From: Bog-473 sp963741995
Lineage (GTDB): Bacteria; Actinomycetota; Acidimicrobiia; Acidimicrobiales; RAAP-2
Length of the DNA: 64,000 nucleotides
Direction: 5' to 3'
Assembly (NCBI GenBank): GCA_963741995.1
Contig: CAVUKI010000010.1
Span: 496,001-560,000 of the forward strand
Part shown: positions 26,133 to 34,857 of the stretch, one piece after another
Layout of the letters: every line of letters starts with the position of its first letter
Numbering within the stretch: the stretch's first letter is position 1
The notes under the pieces: model-generated
Told to the model about the DNA's origin: nothing
The model's database searches: none
Seen by the model: only the letters and a program-made list of their open reading frames with translations
Position numbers and translations under genes: made by a program

Positions 26133-27206
26133 ATGACACTCAAGAACCCCACGTGGTCCGAAGAGCATGGGCGGGACCAATCGCTCTTCCCGGCAGAATC
26201 GTTTCAAGGCCGCCCCGGTGCGGTTCGCACCGATGACGGCCTTTCAAGTGCAAGCGCCGGCTCAGTGGCCAAGCTCGACTGGATCATCGCCGAACTCCTC
26301 CCTGCCGACATCGCCACGGATGTAATGACGCGTCGGAGCACCGAGGTGAAGCAGTTGTGGGAGTCGTTGACCACCACCCCTCTCTACGAGGAGCTGACCC
26401 TGTGGGTCATGGCGACCTGGCCGGATGAAATGGTCGAGCGGGTCGACACGATGGTGCGGACGGCCATCGCGTCGGCGGATCGAGTACGCCGCGGCGAGTG
26501 GACAACCGAGCGCCTCATCGGTGTCGTCCGTAAGGCCGGCCAACGGGGAGAGCACCGAGAGGTCCACCGTCATCTGGGCCGAGAGGTCCGTATCGTCAGC
26601 TTCGACGACGCCCTGATGGACCTTGCTGAGGCAGCGCCGGCCCCCGGAACGCACTCATCCTCACTGGGCCACGCCATCGTCTCGGATCTTCGTGCCGCCC
26701 TGGGCGAGCACCGCTACATGGTGACACCATCCGCCGCGGCACTGCTGGACCGCTCCTGCGACATTGCGGTCGATCACCTGGACTCGGTACGGGCGAGGAC
26801 CGTCTCGGCCGAGCGGCCAGAGGGGCTCTCGGGCCTCGACCTGTTCGCGGCCGCTCGGCCGACGAGGAAGGCGAACAAGTCGAACCGCATCACCGAGGTG
26901 TTCCGGGATCTACCGCACCCGACCGGGGTCTCGCTCTCGCACCTCCTTTTGGGCACCGACCACCACCCCGAGGCGTCACTGTTGTGGCGCCACACGTCGG
27001 ACATGTCGCCAGCAGGGGTGCCGGCCGAGATCGTGACGGACTGGCGGGCTGAGCTGGTGGCCCTGACGCCGGCGGTCCTGGCGTTCAGCGACCGCCGCCG
27101 GAGGCGCCTGCGGGACCGCTCCCGCCGGGGCGACAACCTTCGCCACGTCTTCGAGCAGACCCTCGATGGGGTACTCGCTGGGGAAGACGTGTCCGTCGCC
27201 ATCTGA
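26133..27206 (+). CDS. Hypothetical conserved ICE protein
   Basis: The 357-residue protein has no signal peptide or membrane segment. The N-terminal third is helical (LDWIIAELLPADIATDV, ELTLWVMATWPDEMVERVD), the middle contains EHREVHRHLGREVRIVSFDDALMD and the C-terminus has TEVFRDLPHPTGVSLSHLLLGTD and an Arg-rich RRRRRLRDRSRRGDNLRH. The composition and Arg-rich end suggest nucleic-acid contact. I chose ATG 26133; GTG 26079 is also in frame and preceded by GGTGGGG. It leads the plus-strand transfer block but is not a known secretion component. Function unknown. Confidence 0.6.
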   Translation: MTLKNPTWSEEHGRDQSLFPAESFQGRPGAVRTDDGLSSASAGSVAKLDWIIAELLPADIATDVMTRRSTEVKQLWESLTTTPLYEELTLWVMATWPDEMVERVDTMVRTAIASADRVRRGEWTTERLIGVVRKAGQRGEHREVHRHLGREVRIVSFDDALMDLAEAAPAPGTHSSSLGHAIVSDLRAALGEHRYMVTPSAAALLDRSCDIAVDHLDSVRARTVSAERPEGLSGLDLFAAARPTRKANKSNRITEVFRDLPHPTGVSLSHLLLGTDHHPEASLLWRHTSDMSPAGVPAEIVTDWRAELVALTPAVLAFSDRRRRRLRDRSRRGDNLRHVFEQTLDGVLAGEDVSVAI

Positions 27207-27296
27207 CGGGGCTCAAGGGGTCGTCGGTGGTCGATCGCTGGGCCACGGTGCGCAGGGCCAACCGAGAGTCGAGCGGGCCCATGCGGGAGGTGACCC

Positions 27297-28379
27297 ATGT
27301 ACGGCGCAGCGAAGGTGGGTGCCGGAGTGGCGGGTGCGTTCGGCGCCTTGGTCCTCGGTCTGGTGGTCCTATCCGGGGGGATCGGCTCTTCAGTCGCCGC
27401 CCAAGGAGCGGTGGCGGTCACGGCCCTCGGCCAGCTCGCTGCGGACGAATGCGTGGCCAGCGGTCCGGTGCCGAGCCTGTCTGGGGCGCAGGCCGCCAAC
27501 GCCGAGATCATCGTGGCCGCGGCCCTGGCGCTCGGTGCGGGCGAGGAGGGGGCACAGATCGCGTTGATGGTGGCCTACACCGAGTCGTCATTGGAGAACC
27601 TCGGGCCCGAGCTGGGTAACGATGGCTCGCTCGGCTTGTTCCAACAGCGGGTGGACGCGGGCTGGGGGACGGCGAGCGAGGAAGAGGATCCGACCGATGC
27701 CGCCGGCATGTTCGTCGAACGCCTCTTGACCGTTCCGCGCTGGCAGAGCATCGCGCCGTGGGTGGCGGCGCAAGCCGTGCAGGGCTCGGCCTTCAACGGA
27801 GTGCCCTCGCCGTCCAACAATGGTTCGTCGGTGGTCGGCGGCAACTACAAGGCGAACTGGACGCCGGCCGGCACATTCTTGGCAGCCATCGCCGCATTGG
27901 CGGACAGCATGGACTGCGGTGGGGAGAATGGCGTCGTGCCGGCCGGTCCGGCCAGCTCCTTCGGATTGCCCGCGGGCTACGCCATCCCGCCCGACGCCAC
28001 ACCGGCTGAAACCCTTGCCATCACCTACGCCATCTCCAAGCTGGGGGACGCCTATGTGTGGGGCGCGGCGGGGCCGGCCAGTTTCGACTGCAGCGGCCTG
28101 ACCATGATGGCCTGGGCCCAAGGCGGCGTGGCACTGGCGCACTACACGGGAGACCAGATGCGCGAGGGCACTGCGGTCGAGGGCTTCGGGGCGATCTCGC
28201 CGGGGGACCTGGTTCTCATTCCCGGTTCGGACGGGACGTTGGCCAACCCCGGCCATGTGGGCCTCTACATCGGTGAGGGACTCGTGCTCTCGGCCACCGA
28301 CCCCGAGCAAGGCGTCATCGCCCAGACCTGGGCCAACTTCACGGCCGACGGCCTCTCGGGAATCCGGCACCTCGGATGA
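27297..28379 (+). CDS. NlpC/P60 cell-wall hydrolase of the transfer apparatus
   Basis: The 360-residue protein has an N-terminal hydrophobic anchor or signal (VGAGVAGAFGALVLGLVVLSG). A lysozyme-like/transglycosylase-like region follows (ALMVAYTESSLENL, GSLGLFQQRVDAGWG, about residues 80-200). The C-terminus is an NlpC/P60 endopeptidase domain with the catalytic Cys in FDCSGLTMMAW and His in GHVGLYIGEG. Such bifunctional hydrolases open the cell wall for the secretion channel in Gram-positive conjugation. GGAGGT precedes the ATG by a few bases. It is first in a run of secretion genes and probably shares their transcript. Confidence 0.85.
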   Translation: MYGAAKVGAGVAGAFGALVLGLVVLSGGIGSSVAAQGAVAVTALGQLAADECVASGPVPSLSGAQAANAEIIVAAALALGAGEEGAQIALMVAYTESSLENLGPELGNDGSLGLFQQRVDAGWGTASEEEDPTDAAGMFVERLLTVPRWQSIAPWVAAQAVQGSAFNGVPSPSNNGSSVVGGNYKANWTPAGTFLAAIAALADSMDCGGENGVVPAGPASSFGLPAGYAIPPDATPAETLAITYAISKLGDAYVWGAAGPASFDCSGLTMMAWAQGGVALAHYTGDQMREGTAVEGFGAISPGDLVLIPGSDGTLANPGHVGLYIGEGLVLSATDPEQGVIAQTWANFTADGLSGIRHLG

Positions 28380-28464
28380 GAGCGACGGGGCCAATCGTGG
28401 CCGCCCGCTGGCCCCAGAAGAGCGGACCACTCGGGCCCGCGTCATTTCCGAGGAAGGCACACTC

Positions 28465-28779
28465 ATGGTCAGCACCATCACCGCCCTCGGGGTAATTGCG
28501 GTCGGCGTTGTTGCCGACGTGTCCCCCAATACCACGGGCCTGCCCGGGATCGGCACCCTGTCCAACATGGTCGGCGCGCTGCTGACCGTCGGGCTCATCG
28601 CCTGTGTGGCGGGTCTGGTCCTCGCCGCCATCGTCTGGGCCATCGGTTCGCACAGCTCCAACCCGCACCTGGCGGGCCGAGGGAAGTCCGGCGTCCTGGT
28701 GGCCTTTGTCGCCGCGCTGTTGATCGGCGGCGCCAACGTGTTGGTCGACTTCTTCGTCACCACCGGCAAGGGAATCTAG
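28465..28779 (+). CDS. Small multi-pass membrane protein (TrbC/VirB2-like)
   Basis: The 104-residue protein starts at ATG 28465 after GAGGAAGG. It has three hydrophobic segments: an N-terminal one (ITALGVIAVGVVADVS), MVGALLTVGLIACVAGLVLAAIV, and GVLVAFVAALLIGGANVLVDFF. Size, topology and position before VirB-type genes fit the small pilin-like or channel proteins of actinobacterial conjugation clusters (DUF6112-type). The exact role is inferred from context. It lies 85 nt after the hydrolase gene and 26 nt before the next. Confidence 0.7.
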   Translation: MVSTITALGVIAVGVVADVSPNTTGLPGIGTLSNMVGALLTVGLIACVAGLVLAAIVWAIGSHSSNPHLAGRGKSGVLVAFVAALLIGGANVLVDFFVTTGKGI

Positions 28780-28805
28780 GACGGGCGTCGAGAAAGGCTG
28801 ATCTG

Positions 28806-29663
28806 ATGCGCAAACTATGGACGCTCCATCGTCGCCTCTTCGTGGTCGTCATCGTCGTCGGCGTTCTCGCTGTCTCGAGTGCGGTGGTGTTAGGGGGGAG
28901 CCGCGGTGACCGTCGGCAGGCCGGCGCGCCAATGGGCGGCCAACCACCTTCTGGGACAACGCGAAACACGAGAACCCGCACAACGACGGTCCCGGCGCAG
29001 CACCTGGCACCGACCTCGATCCGCCAGGTGCCGCAAACGGCGATACAACGCCAGATCGATGCCGAGCTGGCGCAGGCCGAGACCCCGGCCGCGATCACCG
29101 CCGCGCAGCGAACGAGCGTACCGGCGCCTGCGGCGTCCACTGCCTTTCCCTCCGTTCCCATGGCGGACCGGGGCGATCCGGGCACCTACGCCACTGCGTT
29201 TACCACCGAGCTTTTGGACACCAACTTCGCCACGCAGTCGCGGGGCCCGTTGTTGGCGTGGGCCGAGTACGAAGAAGCCCCCAACACCTTGCCCGGGGTG
29301 CCCGCCAGTGTCGCCGGGAAAGCCTTGGTGCTCTCCTTGGCCGATCCCGATCTGCCCGGTGGATCCCCCTCACCGGTGCCGTCGGCGGCATTGTGGGTCG
29401 CCCACGCAGAGAGTGGCGTGAGCCAGAGCGTCGCCGATGTGCAAGCCGAGGTCGACCCCGATTGGACACAGATCATCTCGCAAGGATGGCAGCCCCGCGA
29501 CAGCCTGATGACCATTGAGGTGGTCACCGGGACCCTGACGGTTGAAACCAACGGTGTGGCCTCTGCACCCCAGTCCTTCTCCCTCACCTTGACCCTGGGG
29601 TCGGCCGCTCACGCCCGTGCTGGATACGGCGCCGTGGCAGCGACGGACTGGACACTCGACTGA
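28806..29663 (+). CDS. Single-pass conjugation protein (VirB8/TcpC-like position)
   Basis: The 285-residue protein has a short cytoplasmic end (MRKLWTLHRR), a membrane segment (LFVVVIVVGVLAVSSAVVLGG) and then an extracytoplasmic part. A Thr/Pro-rich linker leads to a folded domain with GDPGTYATAFTTELLDTNFA and YPPLLAWAEY-like stretches. Gram-positive transfer systems have bitopic proteins of this shape that replace VirB8. The residues do not allow a firm family call. Its stop overlaps the next gene's ATG by 1 nt (TGATG), so it is coupled to the TrbL/VirB6-like gene. Confidence 0.65.
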   Translation: MRKLWTLHRRLFVVVIVVGVLAVSSAVVLGGSRGDRRQAGAPMGGQPPSGTTRNTRTRTTTVPAQHLAPTSIRQVPQTAIQRQIDAELAQAETPAAITAAQRTSVPAPAASTAFPSVPMADRGDPGTYATAFTTELLDTNFATQSRGPLLAWAEYEEAPNTLPGVPASVAGKALVLSLADPDLPGGSPSPVPSAALWVAHAESGVSQSVADVQAEVDPDWTQIISQGWQPRDSLMTIEVVTGTLTVETNGVASAPQSFSLTLTLGSAAHARAGYGAVAATDWTLD

Positions 29664-31018
29664 TGGGCTGTTCGCTCACCGATCCCGTTGGTTGCTTGAC
29701 TTCCCTCGCCGGTGGGGCGGCCGGCTCCATTGCCGACTCGGCTTTCAACGCCGTCGCCAAGGATTTCGCCGACGCGGCAGGCTCGGCGGTGAACTGGCTC
29801 TGGAACCAGATCAGCGGGGCCACCGCCATCTCGCTCACCGGGCCGGCCTTCGGCAAGGACCTGGCCATCGTGACCACGCTCGCTGTGGTGGTGGCCACCG
29901 GATTGTTCGTCATTCAGGTCATCGCCTCGGTGCTCCGCCGAGATGGCTCCGGCCTGGCCCGGGCGCTCAAGGGGCTGCTGATCGCGTTTGTGGGCAGCGT
30001 GGCCGCCATCGCCATCACCACCCTCTTGCTGGCCGCGGTCGACTCCCTCTCGGCCGGGTTCGTGGAGGTCGCCACGGGCGACTCCATGCAGACCATGGGA
30101 GCCGCGATCCTCTCGGCCACTGCCATCACCGCAGTCGCCAACCCCGCCGTCGCCCTGCTCTTGGCCCTGGTCGTGCTGGGCGCGGTGATTTTTGTCTGGG
30201 GAGCGATGATGGTGCGCAAGCTGCTCATCATCGTGGCTGCGGTGTTCGCCCCGTTGGCCTTCGCCGGAGCGACATCTGACATCTCGACCTCGTGGGTACG
30301 TAAGTGGATCGAGACGATGGTCGCCCTGGTGATCTCCAAGCTCATCTTGGTCATCATCTTCGTGATCGGCCTGGGCGTGCTCACCGATGGCCTCGGTGAG
30401 GTGAACGGGAAAGTCACCGGCACCGGTGCGTCGGCGACGCAGTCGATCACCCAGACCATCATCGGGGCGCTGATCCTCTTGATGGCCGGCTTCGCCCCAT
30501 GGTTGGCCATCAAGCTGGTCCACTTCGGGGGCGAGCACTTCGGGCAGATCCACGGTCACGCCCAGTCCGCCTTGGCCGGCGCCCAGACCCTGGCCGCGGC
30601 ACCTCGCAAAGCGCGATCGTTGGCCGGAGGGGTCGCCGACGTTCGAACGGGTGCTTTCGGCGCGTCAGTTGGTGCGCGGAGTGGCCCGGGTGGTCTGGTG
30701 GGAGGGGCACCGAGCGGGGCCTCGTCGGCCCGGTCGTCACCCCGTCAGTCGCCCGGGGCCGCCTCACAGCGCGTCACCGCCTCCGCCGGCGGCGTCTCTG
30801 GCACAGTCGGGGCCGTCGCGGCCGGATCGGTGGGTGCCGCAGGGGTCGTGGCTGGTGCGGCCGGCGCCGCCAAGGCGGGTGTAGAGAAAGGGACCGGCCA
30901 CATTTCCGACGTGTCGTCAGGTGTTGCTCCGAGCACCCCGCCATCGACATCCCCGCCATCGACATCCCCGCCATCGGCATCCCCGCCCAAGGTGAAGAAG
31001 TCACCAGCCGGTGAGTGA
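29663..31018 (+). CDS. TrbL/VirB6-like polytopic membrane protein
   Basis: The 451-residue protein has at least five hydrophobic segments between residues 70 and 285 (e.g. VTTLAVVVATGLFVIQVIAS, GLLIAFVGSVAAIAITTLLL, ILLMAGFAPWLAIKLV). A long soluble Ala/Gly/Ser-rich C-terminal tail follows. This is the topology of the VirB6/TrbL inner-membrane channel component. The tail ends in a Pro/Ser-rich run encoded by a 15-bp tandem repeat (30936-30980), which may vary in copy number. It couples to both neighbours by a 1-nt and a 4-nt overlap. It should form the channel core with the VirB4-like ATPase. Confidence 0.82.
   Translation: MGCSLTDPVGCLTSLAGGAAGSIADSAFNAVAKDFADAAGSAVNWLWNQISGATAISLTGPAFGKDLAIVTTLAVVVATGLFVIQVIASVLRRDGSGLARALKGLLIAFVGSVAAIAITTLLLAAVDSLSAGFVEVATGDSMQTMGAAILSATAITAVANPAVALLLALVVLGAVIFVWGAMMVRKLLIIVAAVFAPLAFAGATSDISTSWVRKWIETMVALVISKLILVIIFVIGLGVLTDGLGEVNGKVTGTGASATQSITQTIIGALILLMAGFAPWLAIKLVHFGGEHFGQIHGHAQSALAGAQTLAAAPRKARSLAGGVADVRTGAFGASVGARSGPGGLVGGAPSGASSARSSPRQSPGAASQRVTASAGGVSGTVGAVAAGSVGAAGVVAGAAGAAKAGVEKGTGHISDVSSGVAPSTPPSTSPPSTSPPSASPPKVKKSPAGE
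30936..30980 (+). repeat. Three 15-bp tandem repeats in the VirB6-like gene
   Basis: The unit CCCCGCCATCGACAT is repeated three times, the third with one change. It is a multiple of three and encodes a repeated Pro-Pro-Ser-Thr-Ser unit in the C-terminal tail. Copy number can vary by slippage without breaking the frame. Confidence 0.85.
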
Positions 31019-32523
31019 TTCCTCGGTGTCCGCTACCGCGCGATCGGTTGGGCCAAATGTGTGCAGCCGTGCCGGTGTCCGCTGTGCCTCCTGAGGGACC
31101 CTCGCCGGTGCGCTTCGGTCAACGCTCGACCCGGGGATTGCTGATCGGGCTCTCCGCGGCACGCTGTTTGTCGGCTGGGACTGCCGTCTGTGTCGTCGTG
31201 TTGGGCCTAGTGGCGGGAGGAGGGGTCGGATTGGTGGCCAGCGGGTTGGTGTGGGTACCCCTGCTCGCCGCCACCTATGTCAGCTGGCAAGGACTGGCTC
31301 TGTGCGAGTGGGCCCCCGTGGTCGGACACTGGACTGCGCGCAAGGCGGTCCGACAGAGCGAGTACCGGGCCAGAGTGTCGGCGCCCCGTCCGGCGGGAAC
31401 GATGGCCCTTCCCGGTGACGCGGCCTCGTTGCGTTTCTATGAAGACGCCGAGAGCGGGGCGTGCATGGTGCACGACCCGCATCGCCAGACCCTCTCTGGC
31501 ACCGTGGCGGTCACCCACCCGGCCTATGTTCTGCTGTCTGGGAGCGATCAAGCGAGCCGGGTGAGCGCGTGGGGGAGGCTCTTGGCGTCGTTGTCCAGAT
31601 CCGGGTACTGCGCCGCCATCCAGGTGCTCGAAGCCACCGTGCCTGATCCGGGCACCGGCGTGGCCGGCTGGTACGAGCTCCGTGGCACCCACGACGGCGG
31701 ATGGGCTGACACCAACTACGCCGAGCTCCTGCGCCAGTCCTCCCATGGCTCGTCCGCTCACCGCAGCACCATCACCATCTCGCTCGACATGCGACGCGCC
31801 GTCAAGGCCATTCGCGAGGCCGGGCGAGGTACCAAGGGAGCGGCGGCGGTCCTCCGAGGCCAGATGGAGGCTCTCGAGTACTCTCTGCGGGCGGCCGATC
31901 TGCACCGCGACCGCTGGCTCGACGCTGCGGGGCTGGCCGTGATCGTGCGCCAGGCCTACGACCCCGCGGCACCGCTGGGAGCCGGCTGGCCTGGGGCGAC
32001 CTTGGACCGGGCCGGGCCGGTGGCGGTCTCGGAGCACTGGAGCTACCTCCGCCATGACTCGGGGTTCTCCACAGTGCTGTGGATAAGCGAGTGGCCGCGT
32101 CAGGACGTGGCACCGAATTTCTTGCACTCGGTGGTCTTTGCCCAAGGGGTCCGCCGGTCCCTCTCCGTGGTGGCGCACCCGCTGGGGACGCAGGAAGCAT
32201 TGCGCCGGATTCGGAAGGAAAAGACCGAGGCCATCACCGACTCGGCCCAGCGGGCCAAGATCGGCCAGATCCAGGATCTCTCGGACCGCCAGCAGTACGA
32301 GGACGTCATCACCCGTGAGCAGGCCCTCATCGCTGGCCATGTCGACATGGAGTTCTCCGGATTCGTAACGGTGACGGCGCCGTCCCGCGACGAGCTGTCC
32401 GCTGCCGTGGCGCAGATCGAACAAGCGGCCTCCCAGTCGAGATGTGAGACCCGGGTTCTCTATGGGCGCCAGGCCCAGGGGTTCGTGGTCGCCGCACTTC
32501 CCTTGGCCCGTTCGGTGACATGA
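31015..32523 (+). CDS. SCO6880-like conjugation protein (VirB3/PrgI-like with soluble domain)
   Basis: The 502-residue protein has two membrane segments near residues 55-90 (TAVCVVVLGLVAGGGVGL, SGLVWVPLLAATYVSW). A large soluble domain follows, with WGRLLASLSRSG, HDSGFSTVLWISEWPRQDV and a helical region with repeated Ala/Glu/Arg. It matches SCO6880-family proteins, which pair a VirB3/PrgI-like membrane part with a VirB4-N-like domain and are found beside VirB4-type ATPases. The GTG overlaps the preceding stop by 4 nt. The VirB4-like gene follows after 37 nt, so the two probably make one membrane ATPase assembly. Confidence 0.78.
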   Translation: MIPRCPLPRDRLGQMCAAVPVSAVPPEGPSPVRFGQRSTRGLLIGLSAARCLSAGTAVCVVVLGLVAGGGVGLVASGLVWVPLLAATYVSWQGLALCEWAPVVGHWTARKAVRQSEYRARVSAPRPAGTMALPGDAASLRFYEDAESGACMVHDPHRQTLSGTVAVTHPAYVLLSGSDQASRVSAWGRLLASLSRSGYCAAIQVLEATVPDPGTGVAGWYELRGTHDGGWADTNYAELLRQSSHGSSAHRSTITISLDMRRAVKAIREAGRGTKGAAAVLRGQMEALEYSLRAADLHRDRWLDAAGLAVIVRQAYDPAAPLGAGWPGATLDRAGPVAVSEHWSYLRHDSGFSTVLWISEWPRQDVAPNFLHSVVFAQGVRRSLSVVAHPLGTQEALRRIRKEKTEAITDSAQRAKIGQIQDLSDRQQYEDVITREQALIAGHVDMEFSGFVTVTAPSRDELSAAVAQIEQAASQSRCETRVLYGRQAQGFVVAALPLARSVT

Positions 32524-32560
32524 GGGACGCTCACTCAGCCCAAGGAGGACGTGCCGATCG

Positions 32561-34126
32561 ATGTTGAGCAGGAAGACGACCGACGAGCCCAGCCGGCCCA
32601 TCGGCGCTATGGATGGATCAGTGGACGCCGACGGCGGGAGGACGCTCGGAGCATCCCTCTTCAGCGCGCCGGACCTGGCTCGAAAGGACCGCCGTCATCA
32701 ACGAAAGCTGGCACGAGGCGTCGAGGTGGCCCAGCGCAGGGCACTGCACGAGCAGCGCCGGAACGAGATCATCGCCGTCAAGGCCGAGCAGAACGCCGCC
32801 GCCTACCTGCCCCGAGGGGGCGAGAGCGGCGCTCGGGGGCTTCGTTCCTACCGCAGGCTGAAGGTCCAACCACACCGGGCGACCACCGACGTGTTGGGCC
32901 GGGCGTACCCTTTCCTGGCGGAGGCGGGTCTGGGTAGCGACGGAGTGTTCATCGGATCTGACTCATGGTCCTCTGCTGCCTTCGTCTACGACCCGTGGAC
33001 CCTGTACGAGCAGGGGGTGTTGACCAACCCGAACCAACTCCTGGCCGGGGTCATCGGCAAGGGCAAGTCCATGTTGGCCAAAAGCCTGGCTACGCGCTCG
33101 ATTGCCTTCGGGCGCAAGGTCTACGTGCCCGGCGACCCCAAGGGCGAGTGGTCGGTGGTATGCCGTGCCGTCGGCGGCCAGGTCATCGAACTGGGTGGCG
33201 CGCTCAGCACCCGCCTCAATCCTCTCGATGAGGGCCCGCGGGTGGCCGGCACCGACGATGCCACCTGGAAGGTGGAGACAGCGAAGCGACGGCGGGCCCT
33301 GCTGGGCTCGCTGACCGAATCGGCCCTGGGGCGGCCGTTGCGCTCGACCGAGCACACCGCCCTCGACGCCGCGCTGGAGACCGGCGTGACCGACTCGACG
33401 ACCCCGATTCTGCCCATGGTGGTCGATGCCCTCTTCGCCCCGGCGAAGAGCCGCCTCGGATCGTCCGTGGACCAGCTGATCGCCGATGGCCGCGACGCAG
33501 GTCACGCATTGGCCCGCCTGGTGCACGGCGACCTCGCCGGTCTCTTCGACGGCCCGTCTACGGTCGTCTTCGATCCGGAACTGCCCATGCTCTCCCTCGA
33601 CCTGTCGCGCATCTCAGGGTCCGACCAGCTCATCGGCCTGGTGATGAGCTGCGCCTCGGCCTGGATGGAGGCGGCGTTGGCCGATCCGGGGGCGGGCCAG
33701 CGCTATGTCATCTACGACGAGGCGTGGCGCCTCATCGCCCAGCCAAGCCTGTTGGCGCGGATGCAGTCGCAGTGGAAACTGTCCCGGGCGCTCGGTATCG
33801 CCAACCTGATGATCATCCATCGCCTCAGCGACCTCGACGCTGTGGGGGACGCCAACAGTGAAGCCCGCAACCTGGCGTTGGGTCTGCTGGCCGACTGTTC
33901 GACCAAGATCATCTACGCCCAAGAAGCCGAAGAAGCCAAAAAGACCGGTGGCGTCCTCGGTCTTTCTTCCACCGAGGTCGGACAACTCCCAGACTTGGAC
34001 AGGGGAGAGGGGCTGTGGCGTATCGGCGAGCGCTCCTTCATGGTGCGCCATATCTGTACCCCGGGCGAACTGGCGCTCTTCGACACCGACGCTCGGATGG
34101 AGGCATGGCCGATCGGGCCCGGCTAG
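32561..34126 (+). CDS. VirB4/TraE-like conjugation ATPase
   Basis: The 521-residue ATPase starts at ATG 32561, 12 nt after AAGGAGG (32542-32548). It has a Walker A variant GVIGKGKSMLAK (about residue 165) and DPKGEWSVV. Walker B RYVIYDEAWRLI (about residue 385) is followed by NLMIIHRLSDLDAVG, the sensor-like motif typical of VirB4 C-terminal domains, and by IIYAQEAEEAK. It energises pilus or channel assembly with the SCO6880-like protein. The N-terminal region is short, consistent with a split arrangement in which the preceding protein provides VirB3/VirB4-N functions. Confidence 0.88.
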   Translation: MLSRKTTDEPSRPIGAMDGSVDADGGRTLGASLFSAPDLARKDRRHQRKLARGVEVAQRRALHEQRRNEIIAVKAEQNAAAYLPRGGESGARGLRSYRRLKVQPHRATTDVLGRAYPFLAEAGLGSDGVFIGSDSWSSAAFVYDPWTLYEQGVLTNPNQLLAGVIGKGKSMLAKSLATRSIAFGRKVYVPGDPKGEWSVVCRAVGGQVIELGGALSTRLNPLDEGPRVAGTDDATWKVETAKRRRALLGSLTESALGRPLRSTEHTALDAALETGVTDSTTPILPMVVDALFAPAKSRLGSSVDQLIADGRDAGHALARLVHGDLAGLFDGPSTVVFDPELPMLSLDLSRISGSDQLIGLVMSCASAWMEAALADPGAGQRYVIYDEAWRLIAQPSLLARMQSQWKLSRALGIANLMIIHRLSDLDAVGDANSEARNLALGLLADCSTKIIYAQEAEEAKKTGGVLGLSSTEVGQLPDLDRGEGLWRIGERSFMVRHICTPGELALFDTDARMEAWPIGPG

Positions 34127-34770
34127 CTGAAGGATGATCGGCGGCACATCCGAGGACTCACGGTGATGGCGACCGATCTCCCGGGCTCGCACAGATGGTC
34201 GAAACGGCTATCGGATCGCTGACTGACCTGCATGTATGCAGTTGGGGGAGGATTCGGGGGAGCGACGCCGTTGACGCTGGAGTGATGACACAGAGACTCT
34301 TTGCTATCCACAGTGGACTCCACCCACCCCGCAAAGGTGTGGGCCCATTCCGGATCGGTCGCCCGGTTACTTCTGACGCCCACAAACCTAGTTTTGGTTT
34401 CCCGAGCTGGCACTTTCGGGCGGTGGGGAAGTTGGTGGGGAACTGCACTCGGCATCCTGCGCAGATGGCACGTGCATCTGAGGAGGATTCTGGGACTCAG
34501 TGGGACTCTCTCGCCCGCTCCTTGATCTCGGAAGACGCGGCCCGTCGGAAGTCGTCGCGCCGGGAGCGCTCCACCCGCCAATGGGGGAGTGGGGGGCGAC
34601 GACCAGCCGGAGGCGCGGGATGCAGGGCTATGGCAACGGACCCGAACGAAGCAACGGCTTTGCGCATGACGCGCGCTCGCTCGGTGGCTGGGCCTACGAC
34701 ACCGAGCGAGCACAGCGCCGGTCGGACCGTGTCCCAAGACGGGCTTACGCTGATTCAAGAGGAGGGCCAG
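34127..34770. other. Intergenic region before the LysM gene
   Basis: No convincing gene is seen in these 644 bases. Open frames on both strands have atypical composition. A small inverted repeat CTGCAT-GT-ATGCAG lies at 34228-34241, a possible operator. At the end, AGGAGGG (34760s) precedes a 28-codon frame. Confidence 0.5.
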
Positions 34771-34857
34771 ATGGACCGCTGTCTGCACGTGACGGGGACC
34801 GGTCTCGGCCAGGACGCCGGGCCGATTCGACAGCCATGGGACGGAGCGCCCACGTGA
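34771..34857 (+). CDS. Leader peptide frame coupled to the LysM/BTAD gene
   Basis: A 28-codon frame starts MDRCLHVTGTGLGQ and follows AGGAGGG at good spacing. Its stop TGA overlaps the ATG at 34857 by 1 nt (TGATG). The downstream gene has only a weak site of its own, so ribosomes finishing this peptide probably initiate there. The peptide sequence is not recognisable. It could be a simple coupling leader or a regulatory upstream frame. Confidence 0.45.
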   Translation: MDRCLHVTGTGLGQDAGPIRQPWDGAPT